Assembly (NCBI RefSeq): GCF_051401765.1
Contig: NW_027480468.1
Span: forward strand, 806,001 to 870,000
Source of the DNA: Calliopsis andreniformis
Taxonomy: Eukaryota > Arthropoda > Insecta > Hymenoptera > Andrenidae
DNA length: 64,000 nt
Direction: 5' to 3'
The stretch's first letter is position 1; each line of letters begins with the position of its first letter. A model generated the notes under the pieces. The model searched no databases. It was not told where the DNA came from and saw nothing but the letters and a program-made list of their open reading frames with translations. A program made the translations under genes and the position numbers. Below are positions 53,056 through 63,492 of this stretch, in pieces.

Positions 53056-54834
53056 AATCCTCAATCTTCAATCCTCAGTCCTCAACACTCAGTCCCCAAT
53101 CCTCAATCTTCAATCCTCAATACTCAATCTTCAATCCTCGATCCTCAATTCTCGATCCTCAATCCTCAATCCTCAATCGTCAATCTCCAATCCTGAATAC
53201 TCAATCCTCAATCCTCAATCCTCAATCCTCATTCTTCAATCCTCAATACCCAATCCTCAATCTTCAATCCTCAATCCTGAATGCTCAATTCTCAACCCTC
53301 AATCCTCAGTTCTCAGTCCACAAACCTCAATCCTCAATCCTCAGTTCTCAGTCCTCAAACCTCAATCCTCAATCCTCAATCCTCAATCCTCAATCCTCAA
53401 TCCTCAATCCTCAATCCTCAATCCTCAATCCTCAGTCCTCAATCGTCAGGCTTCATTCCTCAATGCTCAATCTTCAATCCTCAACCCTCAATACTCAATC
53501 CCCAGTCCTCAGTCCTCAAACCTCAATCCTCAGCCCTCAGTGCTCATCCACAATCCTCAATCCTCAATCTTCAATCCACAATCGTCAATTCTCAATCCTC
53601 AATCCTCAATCCTCAGACCTCAAACATCAATACTCAACCCTCAGTCCTCGTCCTCAATGCACAACCCTCAATCCTCAATCCTCAATCTTCAATCATCAAT
53701 ATTCATTCTTCAATCCTCAATCCTCAATCCTCAATCCTCAATCCTCAACCGTCAATGTTCAATCCGCAATACCCAATCCTCAATCTTCAATCCTCAATTC
53801 TCAATTCTCAATTCTGTATCCTCAATCCTCAATTTTCAAACCGCATTCTTCAATCCTCAATACCCAATACTCAATCTTCAATACTCAATCCTCAATCCTC
53901 GACCCTCAATCCTCAATCCTCAATCGTCAATCTCCAATCCTGAATACTCAATCTTCAATCCTCAATCCTCAATCCTCATCCTTCAATCCTCAATACCCAA
54001 TCCTCAATCTTCAATCCTCAATCCTCAATCCTGAATTCTCAATCCTCAATCCTCAGTCCTCAGTCCTCAAACCTCAATCCTCAACCCTCAGCCCTCATAC
54101 TCAATCCTCAATCCTCAATCCTCAATGCTCAATCTTCAATACTCAATACTCAAACTTCAATCCTCAATCCTCAATACGCAATCCTCAATCCTCAATCCTC
54201 AATCCTCAATAGTCAGTCTTCAATCCTCAATACTCAATCTTCAATACTCAATCCTCAATCCTCAATCCTCAATCCTCGATCTTCAGTCCTCAATACCCAA
54301 TCCTCAAACTTCAATCCTCAATCCTCAATTCTCAACACTCGATTCTCAATCCTCAATCCTCAATCCTCAGTCCTCAGTCCTCAATACACAATCTTCAATC
54401 CTCAATCCTCAATCCTCAATCCTGAATCCTCATTCTTCAATCCTCAATACCCAATCCTCAATCTTCAATCCTCAATCCTCAATGCTCAATTCTCAACCCT
54501 CAATCCTCAGTCCTCAGTCCTCAAACCTCAATCCTCAATAATCAATCCTCAATCCTCAATCTTCAAACCTCAACACTCAAACTTCAGTCGTCAATCCTCA
54601 ATACTCAATCCTCAATCCTCAATCCTCAATCGACAGTCTTCAATCCTCAATACTCAATCTTCAATCCTCAATCCTCAATCCTCAATCCTCAATCCTCAGT
54701 CCTCAATCCTCAATCGTCAGTCTTCAATACTCAATACTCAATCTTCAATCCCCATCCTCAATCCTCAATCCTCAATCCTCATTCTTCAATCCTCAATACC
54801 CAATCTTCAATCCTCAATCCTCAATCCTCAATAC

Positions 54835-56818
54835 TCAATCTTCAATCTTCAATCCTCAGTCCTCAAACCTCAATTCTGAATCCTCAATCCTGAATCCTTA
54901 GTCTTCAATCCTCAATCCCCAATCCTCAATCTACAATACTCAATCCTCAATCCTCAATCCTCAATCCTCAATCCTCAATCCTGAATCCTCAATCCTCAAT
55001 CTTCAATCCTCAATACTCAATCTGCATTCCTCAATCCTCAATCCTCAATCCTCAATGCTCATTCTTCAGTCCTCAATACTGAATCCTCAATCTTCAATCC
55101 TCAATCCTCAATCCTCAATTCTCAGTACTCAATCTTCAATCATCAATATTCAATCTTCAATCCTCAATCCTCAATCCTCGATCCTCAATCCTCAATCCAC
55201 AATCGTCAATCTCCATTCCTGAATACTCAATCCTCAATCCTCAATCCTCAATCCTCATCCTTCAATCCTCAATACCCAATCCTCAATCTTCAATCCTCAA
55301 TCCTCAATCCTCATCCTTCAATCCTCAATACCCAATCCTCAAGCTTCAATCCTCAATCCTCAATCCTGAATTCTCAATCCTCAATCCTCAGTCCTCAGTC
55401 CTCAAACCTCAATCCTCAACCCTCAGCCCTCATCCTCAATCCTCAATCCTCAATCCTCAATGCTCAATCTTCAATCCTCAATACTCAAACTTCAATCCTC
55501 AATCCTCAATACGCAATCCTCAATCCTCAATCCTCAATCCTCAATCCTCAGTCCTCAGACCTCAATACACAATCTTCAATCCTCAATCCTCAATCCTCAA
55601 TCCTCATTCTTCAATCCTCAATACCCAATCCTCAATCTTCAATCCTCAATCCTCAATCCTCAACACTCGGTCCTCAATCCTCAATCCTCAATCCTCAATT
55701 CTCAATCCTCAATCCTCAGTCCTCAGTCCTCAATACACAATCTTCAATCCTCAATCCTCAATCCTCAATCCTCAGTCCTCATTCTTCAATCCTCAATCCC
55801 CAATCCTCAATCTTCAATCCTCAATCCTCAATCCTCAATCCTCAATCCTCAATCTTCAATCCTCGATCCTCAATCCTTAATCCTCAGTCCCAAATACTCA
55901 ATCTTCAATCCATAATCCTCAACCCTCAATCTTCAATACTCAATACTCAATCTTCAATCCTCAATCCTCAATCCTCAATCCTCAGTCCTCAGTCCTCAAA
56001 CCTCAATCCTCAACCCTCAGCCCTCATCCTCAATCCTCAATCCTCAACCCTCAGCCCTCATCCTCAATCCTCAATCCTCAATCCTCAATGCTCAATCTTC
56101 AATACTCAATACTCAAACTTCAATCCTCAATCCTCAATACGCAATCCTCAATCCTCAATCCTCAATCCTCAATAGTCAGTCTTCAATCCTCAATACTCAA
56201 TCTTCAATACTCAATCCTCAATCCTCAATCCTCAATCCTCGATCTTCAGTCCTCAATACCCAATCATCAAACTTCAATCCTCAATCCTCAATCCTCAACA
56301 CTCGATTCTCAATCCTCAATCCTCAATCCTCAATTCTCAATCCTCAATTCTCAGTCCTCAGTCCTCACTACACAATCTTCAATCCTCAATCCTCAATCCT
56401 CAATCCTCAATCCTCATTCTTCAATCCTCAATACCCAATCCTCAATCTTCAATCCTCAATCCTCAATGCTCAGTTCTCAACCCTCAATCCTCAGTCCTCA
56501 GTCCTCAAACCTCAATCCTCAATAATCAATCCTCAATCCTCAATCTTCAAACCTCAACACTCAAACTTCAGTCGTCAATCCTCAATACTCAATCCTCAAT
56601 CCTCAATCCTCAATCGACAGTCTTCAATCCTCAATACTCAATCTTCAATCCTCAATCCTCAATCCTCAATCCTCAATCCTCAGTCCTCAATCCTCAATCG
56701 TCAGTCTTCAATCCTCAATACTCAATCTTCAATCCCCATCCTCAATCCTCAATCCTCAATCCTCATTCTTCAATCCTCAATACCCAATCTTCAATCCTCA
56801 ATTCTCAATCCTCAATAC
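54835..56818 (+). repeat. Higher-order unit U22 (1,984 bp), no island
   Basis: This unit pairs with U25 (1,991 bp, one heptamer longer). Shared rare variants are CTCCATTCCTG (55211 and 59341), CAGACCTCAATAC (55556 and 59686) and CACTCGGTCC (55665 and 59803). It ends before the CATTAGTC marker variant at 56879. Confidence 0.83.
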
Positions 56819-57243
56819 TCAATCTTCAATCTTCAATCCTCAGTCCTCAAACCTCAATTCTGAATCCTCAATCCTGAATCATTAGTCTTCAATCCTCAAT
56901 CCCCAATCCTCAATCTACAATACTCAATCCTCAATCCTCAATCCTCAGTCCTCAATCCTCAATCCTGAATCCACAATCCTCAATCTTCAATCCTCAATAC
57001 TCAATCTGCATTCCTCAATCCTCAATCCTCAATCCTCAATCCTCATTCTTCAGTCCTCAATACCGAATCCTCAATCTTCAATCCTCAATCCTCAATCCTC
57101 AATTCTCAGTACTCAATCTTCAATCATCAATATTCAATCTTCAATCCTCAATCCTCAATCCTCGATCCTCAATCCTCAATCCACAATCGTCAATCTCCAA
57201 TCCTGAATACTCAATCCTCAATCCTCAATCCTCAATCCTCATC
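55201..57243 (+). repeat. ~4.13-kb spaced duplication, left copy
   Basis: This segment aligns to 59331-61380 at +4,130, then +4,137 after one heptamer insertion in the right copy near 59720. The shared CATTAGTC (56879 and 61016) and CACTACACAATC (56366 and 60502) are absent elsewhere in the window as far as I could see. Confidence 0.83.
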
Positions 57244-57517
57244 CTTCAAACCTCAACACTCAAACTTCAGTCGTCAATCCTCAATACTCAATCCTCAATC
57301 CTCAATCCTCAATCGACAGTCTTCAATCCTCAATACTCAATCTTCAATCCTCAATCCTCAATCCTCAATCCTCAATCCTCAGTCCTCAATCCTCAATCGT
57401 CAGTCTTCAATCCTCAATACTCAATCTTCAATCCCCATCCTCAATCCTCAATCCTCAATCCTCATTCTTCAATCCTCAATACCCAATCTTCGGTCCTCAA
57501 TCCTCAATCCTCAATAC
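56819..57517 (+). repeat. Short higher-order unit U23 (699 bp)
   Basis: The marker carries CATTAGTC instead of CTTAGTC, shared only with U26 (61016). At about 57244 the sequence jumps from CATCCTTC directly into CAAACCTCAACAC, skipping the material that follows in U26. The unit length (699 bp) equals the net size difference between the 4,137- and 3,438-base offsets that link this region with 59.3-61.6 kb. Confidence 0.78.
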
Positions 57518-58270
57518 TCAATCTTCAATCTTCAATCCTCAGTCCTCAAACCTCAATTCTGAATCCTCAATCCTGTATCCTTTGTCTTCAATCCTCAATC
57601 CCCAATCCTCAATCTGCAATACTCATTCCTCAATCCTCAATCCTCAATCCTCAATCCTCAATCCTGAATCCTCAATCCTCAACCTTCAATCCTCAATACT
57701 CAATCTGCATTCCTCAATCCTCAATCCTCAATCCTCAATCCTCATTCTTCAGTCCTCAATACCGAATCCTCAACCTTGAATCCTCAATCCTCAATCCTCA
57801 ATTCTCAGTACTCAATCTTCAATCATCAATATTCAATCTTCAATCCTCAATCCTCAATCCTCGATCCTCAATCCTCAATCCACAATCGTCAATCTCCAAT
57901 CCTGAATACTCAATCCTCAATCCTCAATCCTCAATCCTCATCCTTCAATCCTCAATACCCAATCCTCAATCTTCAATCCTCAATCCTCAATCCTCATCCT
58001 TCAATCCTCAATACCCAATCCTCAAGCTTCAATCCTCAATCCTCAATCCTGAATTCTCAATCCTCAATCCTCAGCCCTCAGTCCTCAAACCTCAATCCTC
58101 AACCCTCAGCCCTCATCCTCAATCCTCAATGCTCAATGCTCAATGCTCAATCTTCAATCCTCAATACTCAAACTTCAATCCTCAATCCTCAATACGCAAT
58201 CCTCAATCCTCAATCCTCAATCCTCAATCCTCAGTCCTCAGTCCTCAATACACAATCTTCAATCCTCAAT
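57381..58270 (+). repeat. 1,447-bp tandem duplication, copy 1 (shared part)
   Basis: This segment aligns to 58828-59717 at +1,447, with shared TTCGGTCC and TGTATCCTTTGTC. Private differences are CTCAACCTTGAATCC here against CTCAATCTTGAATCC, and CAGCCCTCAG near 58072 against CAGTCCTCAG. The remaining part of the period (58271-58827) holds A2 island 5. Confidence 0.8.
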
Positions 58271-58964
58271 CGTCAATCCTGAATCCTCAATCCTGAATCC
58301 TCGATCTTCAGCTCTCAGTCCTCAGCAATCAGTTGTCAATCCTTAATTCTCAATAGAATATCATCAATTCACAGCTTTCAATACTCAATACTCAACCTGC
58401 AATCTTCAAATCTCTATCCACAAACATCAATTCTCATCACTCAACGCTCAACGCTCAGTCCCCAATCCTCAATCTTCAATCCTCAGTCCTCAACACTCAG
58501 TCCCCAATCCTCAATCTTCAATCCTCAATACTCAATCTTCAATCCTCGATCCTCAATTCTCGATCCTCAATCCTCAATCCTCAATCGTCAATCTCCAATC
58601 CTGAATACTCAATCCTCAATCCTCAATCCTCATTCTTCAATCCTCAATACCCAATCCTCAATCTTCAATCCTCAATCCTGAATGCTCAATTCTCAACCCT
58701 CAATCCTCAGTTCTCAGTCCACAAACCTCAATCCTCAATCCTCAGTTCTCAGTCCTCAAACCTCAATCCTCAATCCTCAATCCTCAATCCTCAATCCTCA
58801 ATCCTCAATCCTCAATCCTCAATCCTCAGTCCTCAATCCTCAATCGTCAGTCTTCAATCCTCAATACTCAATCTTCAATCCCCATCCTCAATCCTCAATC
58901 CTCAATCCTCATTCTTCAATCCTCAATACCCAATCTTCGGTCCTCAATCCTCAATCCTCAATAC
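57518..58964 (+). repeat. Higher-order unit U24 (1,447 bp) with A2 island
   Basis: This unit begins after a TTCGGTCC variant (57489) and has TGTATCCTTTGTC in the marker near 57574, a form also seen at 59021 and 62193. It carries the rightmost A2 island (58306). Its first ~750 bases repeat in U25 at +1,447. Confidence 0.8.
58306..58463 (+). repeat. A2 island 5, mosaic context
   Basis: This is the rightmost A2 copy. Its core shares CAGCAATCAG with island 3, whereas the sequence ~400 bases downstream (58681, ATGCTCAATTCTCAACC, then CAGTTCTCAGTCCAC) matches the segment after island 4 (53281). Confidence 0.83.
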
Positions 58965-59717
58965 TCAATCTTCAATCTTCAATCCTCAGTCCTCAAACCT
59001 CAATTCTGAATCCTCAATCCTGTATCCTTTGTCTTCAATCCTCAATCCCCAATCCTCAATCTGCAATACTCATTCCTCAATCCTCAATCCTCAATCCTCA
59101 ATCCTCAATCCTGAATCCTCAATCCTCAACCTTCAATCCTCAATACTCAATCTGCATTCCTCAATCCTCAATCCTCAATCCTCAATCCTCATTCTTCAGT
59201 CCTCAATACCGAATCCTCAATCTTGAATCCTCAATCCTCAATCCTCAATTCTCAGTACTCAATCTTCAATCATCAATATTCAATCTTCAATCCTCAATCC
59301 TCAATCCTCGATCCTCAATCCTCAATCCACAATCGTCAATCTCCATTCCTGAATACTCAATCCTCAATCCTCAATCCTCAATACTCATCCTTCAATCCTC
59401 AATACCCAATCCTCAATCTTCAATCCTCAATCCTCAATCCTCATCCTTCAATCCTCAATACCCAATCCTCAAGCTTCAATCCTCAATCCTCAATCCTGAA
59501 TTCTCAATCCTCAATCCTCAGTCCTCAGTCCTCAAACCTCAATCCTCAACCCTCAGCCCTCATCCTCAATCCTCAATCCTCAATCCTCAATGCTCAATCT
59601 TCAATCCTCAATACTCAAACTTCAATCCTCAATCCTCAATACGCAATCCTCAATCCTCAATCCTCAATCCTCAATCCTCAGTCCTCAGACCTCAATACAC
59701 AATCTTCAATCCTCAAT
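58828..59717 (+). repeat. 1,447-bp tandem duplication, copy 2 (shared part)
   Basis: This is the partner of 57381-58270. Its right half also belongs to the ~4.13-kb duplication, so two duplication families overlap here. A third relative of the TTCGGTCC block lies at 62108. Confidence 0.78.
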
Positions 59718-60955
59718 CCTCAATCCTCAATCCTCAATCCTCATTCTTCAATCCTCAATACCCAATCCTCAATCTTCAATCCTCAATCCTCAATCCTCAA
59801 CACTCGGTCCTCAATCCTCAATCCTCAATCCTCAATTCTCAATCCTCAATCCTCAGTCCTCAGTCCTCAATACACAATCTTCAATCCTCAATCCTCAATC
59901 CTCAATCCTCAGTCCTCATTCTTCAATCCTCAATCCCCAATCCTCAATCTTCAATCCTCAATCCTCAATCCTCAATCCTCAATCCTCAATCTTCAATCCT
60001 CGATCCTCAATCCTTAATCCTCAGTCCCAAATACTCAATCTTCAATCCATAATCCTCAACCCTCAATCTTCAATACTCAATACTCAATCTTCAATCCTCA
60101 ATCCTCAATCCTCAATCCTCAGTCCTCAGTCCTCAAACCTCAATCCACAACCCTCAGCCCTCATCCTCAATCCTCAATCCTCAACCCTCAGCCCTCATCC
60201 TCAATCCTCAATCCTCAATCATCAATGCTCAATCTTCAATACTCAATACTCAAACTTCAATCCTCAATCCTCAATACGCAATCCTCAATCCTCAATCCTC
60301 AATCCTCAATAGTCAGTCTTCAATCCTCAATACTCAATCTTCAATACTCAATCCTCAATCCTCAATCCTCAATCCTCGATCTTCAGTCCTCAATACCCAA
60401 TCCTCAAACTTCAATCCTCAATCCTCAATCCTCAACACTCGATTCTCAATCCTCAATCCTCAATCCTCAATTCTCAATCCTCAATCCTCAGTCCTCAGTC
60501 CTCACTACACAATCTTCAATCCTCAATCCTCAATCCTCAATCCTCAATCCTCATTCTTCAATCCTCAATACCCAATCCTCAATCTTCAATCCTCAATCCT
60601 CAATGCTCAGTTCTCAACCCTCAATCCTCAGTCCTCAGTCCTCAAACCTCAATCCTCAATAATCAATCCTCAATCCTCAATCTTCAAACCTCAACACTCA
60701 AACTTCAGTCGTCAATCCTCAATACTCAATCCTCAATCCTCAATCCTCAATCGACAGTCTTCAATCCTCAATACTCAATCTTCAATCCTCAATCCTCAAT
60801 CCTCAATCCTCAATCCTCAGTCCTCAATCCTCAATCGTCAGTCTTCAATCCTCAATACTCAATCTTCAATCCCCATCCTCAATCCTCAATCCTCAATCCT
60901 CATTCTTCAATCCTCAATACCCAATCTTCAATCCTCAATACTCAATCCTCAATAC
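58965..60955 (+). repeat. Higher-order unit U25 (1,991 bp), no island
   Basis: The start matches U24, with the TGTATCCTTTGTC marker at 59021. From about 59331 it matches U22 at +4,130 and then +4,137, so U25 is itself a junction of two families. Private changes include CAATACTCATCC near 59382 and CATCAATGCTC near 60219. Confidence 0.8.
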
Positions 60956-61380
60956 TCAATCTTCAATCTTCAATCCTCAGTCCTCAAACCTCAATTCTGA
61001 ATCCTCAATCCTGAATCATTAGTCTTCAATCCTCAATCCCCAATCCTCAATCTACAATACTCAATCCTCAATCCTCAATCCTCAGTCCTCAATCCTCAAT
61101 CCTGAATCCACAATCCTCAATCTTCAATCCTCAATACTCAATCTGCATTCCTCAATCCTCAATCCTCAATCCTCAATCCTCATTCTTCAGTCCTCAATAC
61201 CGAATCCTCAATCTTCAATCCTCAATCCTCAATCCTCAATTCTCAGTACTCAATCTTCAATCATCAATATTCAATCTTCAATCCTCAATCCTCAATCCTC
61301 GATCCTCAATCCTCAATCCACAATCGTCAATCTCCAATCCTGAATACTCAATCCTCAATCCTCAATCCTCAATCCTCATC
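59331..61380 (+). repeat. ~4.13-kb spaced duplication, right copy
   Basis: This is the partner of 55201-57243. It ends near 61380 at CATCCTTC, after which the left copy jumps to CAAACCTCAACAC while this copy continues in the usual order. Confidence 0.83.
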
Positions 61381-62136
61381 CTTCAATCCTCAATACCCAA
61401 TCCTCAATCTTCAATCCTCAATCCTCAATCCTCATCCTTCAATCCTCAATACCCAATCCTCAAGCTTCAATCCTCAATCCTCAATCCTGAATTCTCAATC
61501 CTCAATCCTCAGGCCTCAGTCCTCAAACCTCAATCCTCAACCCTCAGCCCTCATCCTCAATCCTCAATGCTCAATGCTCAATGCTCAATCTTCAATCCTC
61601 AATACTCAAACTTCAATCCTCAATCCTCAATACGCAATCCTCAATCCTCAATCCTCAATCCTCAATCCTCAGTCCTCAGTCCTCAATACACAATCTTCAA
61701 TCCTCAATCGTCAATCCTCAATCCTCAATCCTCATTCTTCAATCCTCAATACCCAATCCTCAATATTCAATCCTCAATCCTCAATGCTCAATTCTCAACC
61801 CTCAATCCTCAGTCCTCAGTCCTCAAACCTCAATCCTCAATAATCAATTCTCAATCCTCAATCTTCAAACCTCAACACTCAAACTTCAGTCGTCAATCCT
61901 CAATACTCAATCCTCAATCCTCAATCCTCAATCGACAGTCTTCAATCCTCAATACTCAATCTTCAATCCTCAATCCTCAATCCTCAATCCTCAATCCTCA
62001 GTCCTCAATCCTCAATCGTCAGTCTTCAATCCTCAATACTCAATCTTCAATCCCCATCCTCAATCCTCAATCCTCAATCCTCATTCTTCAATCCTCAATA
62101 CCCAATCTTCGGTCCTCAATCCTCAATCCTCAATAC
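60956..62136 (+). repeat. Higher-order unit U26 (1,181 bp), no island
   Basis: The CATTAGTC marker links the left part to U23. The middle shares a triple CAATGCT run (61563) with 58125 at an offset of 3,438. Rare changes are CAGGCCTCAG near 61510 and CAATATTCAATC near 61761. Confidence 0.8.
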
Positions 62137-63492
62137 TCAATCTTCAATCTTCAATCCTCAGTCCTCAAACCTCAATTCTGAATCCTCAATCCTGTATCCT
62201 TTGTCTTCAATCCTCAATCCCCAGTCCTCAATCTGCAATACTCATTCCTCAATCCTCAATCCTCAATCCTCAATCCTCAATCCTGAATCCTCAATCCTCA
62301 ACCTTCAATCCTCAATACTCAATCTGCATTCCTCAATCCTCAATCCTCAATCCTCAATCCTCATTCTTCAGTCCTCAATACCGAATCCTCAATCTTGAAT
62401 CCTCAATCCTCAATCCTCAATTCTCAGTACTCAACCTTCAATCATCAATATTCAATCTTCAATCCTCAATCCTCAATCCTCGATCCTCAATCCTCAATCC
62501 ACAATCGTCAATCTCCAATCCTGAATACTCAATCCTCAAGCCTCAATCCTCAATCCTCATCCTTCAATCCTCAATACCCAATCCTCAATCTTCAATCCTC
62601 AATCCTTAATCCTCATCCTTCAATCCTCAATACCCAATCCTCAATCTTCAATCCTCAATCCTCAATCCTGAATTCTCAATCCTCAATCCTCAGTCCTCAG
62701 TCCTCAAACCTCAATCCTCAACCCTCAGCCCTCATCCTCAATCCTCAATCCTCAATCCTCAATGCTCAATCTTCAATACTCAATACTCAAACTTCAATCC
62801 TCAATCCTCAATACGCAATCCTCAATCCTCAATCCTCAATCCTCAATAGTCAGTCTTCAATCCTCAATACTCAATCTTCAATACTCAATCCTCAATCCTC
62901 AATCCTCAATCCTCGATCTTCAGTCCTCAATACCCAATCCTCAAACTTCAATCCTCAATCCTCAATCCTCAACACTCGATTCTCAATCCTCAATCCTCAA
63001 TCCTCAATTCTCAATCCTCAATCCTCAGTCCTCAGTCCTCAATACACAATCTTCAATCCTCAATCCTCAATCCTCAATCCTCAATCCTCATTCTTCAATC
63101 CTCAATACCCAATCCTCAATCTTCAATCCTCAATCCTCAATGCTCAATTCTCAACCCTCAATCCTCAGTCCTCAGTCCTCAAACCTCAATCCTCAATAAT
63201 CAATCCTCAATCCTCAATCTTCAAACCTCAACACTCAAACTTCAGTCGTCAATCCTCAATACTCAATCCTCAATCCTCAATCCTCAATCGACAGTCTTCA
63301 ATCCTCAATACTCAATCTTCAATCCTCAATCCTCAATCCTCAATCCTCAATCCTCAGTCCTCAACCCTCAATCGTCAGTCTTCAATCCTCAATACTCAAT
63401 CTTCAATCCCCATCCTCAATCCTCAATCCTCAATCCTCATTCTTCAATCCTCAATACCCAATCTTCAATCCTCAATCCTCAATCCTCAATAC
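62137..63492 (+). repeat. Higher-order unit U27 (1,356 bp), no island
   Basis: The marker contains TGTATCCTTTGTC (62193), which ties it to U24 and U25. Its length equals U14. The body then follows the canonical second-half order (CAATAGTC, CAATACACAATC, CAATAATC, TCGACAG, CCCCATCC). Confidence 0.82.

Larger units (their letters stand above)
50659..54834 (+). repeat. Compound higher-order unit U21 (4,176 bp), two A2 islands
   Basis: The unit contains A2 islands at 51092 and 52898, 1,806 bases (258 heptamers) apart, so two A2-type units are joined without an intervening phase marker. The right third (from about 53800) returns to canonical A1-family sequence, with TTTTCAAACCGC near 53832, but no A1 island core precedes it. 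This indicates a recombinant boundary. Confidence 0.75.

Noticed and set aside
788..58463. A islands as transposon remnants
   Set aside because: I see no terminal inverted repeats, target-site duplications, poly-A tail or coding motif. They sit at constant positions within units and move with the units.
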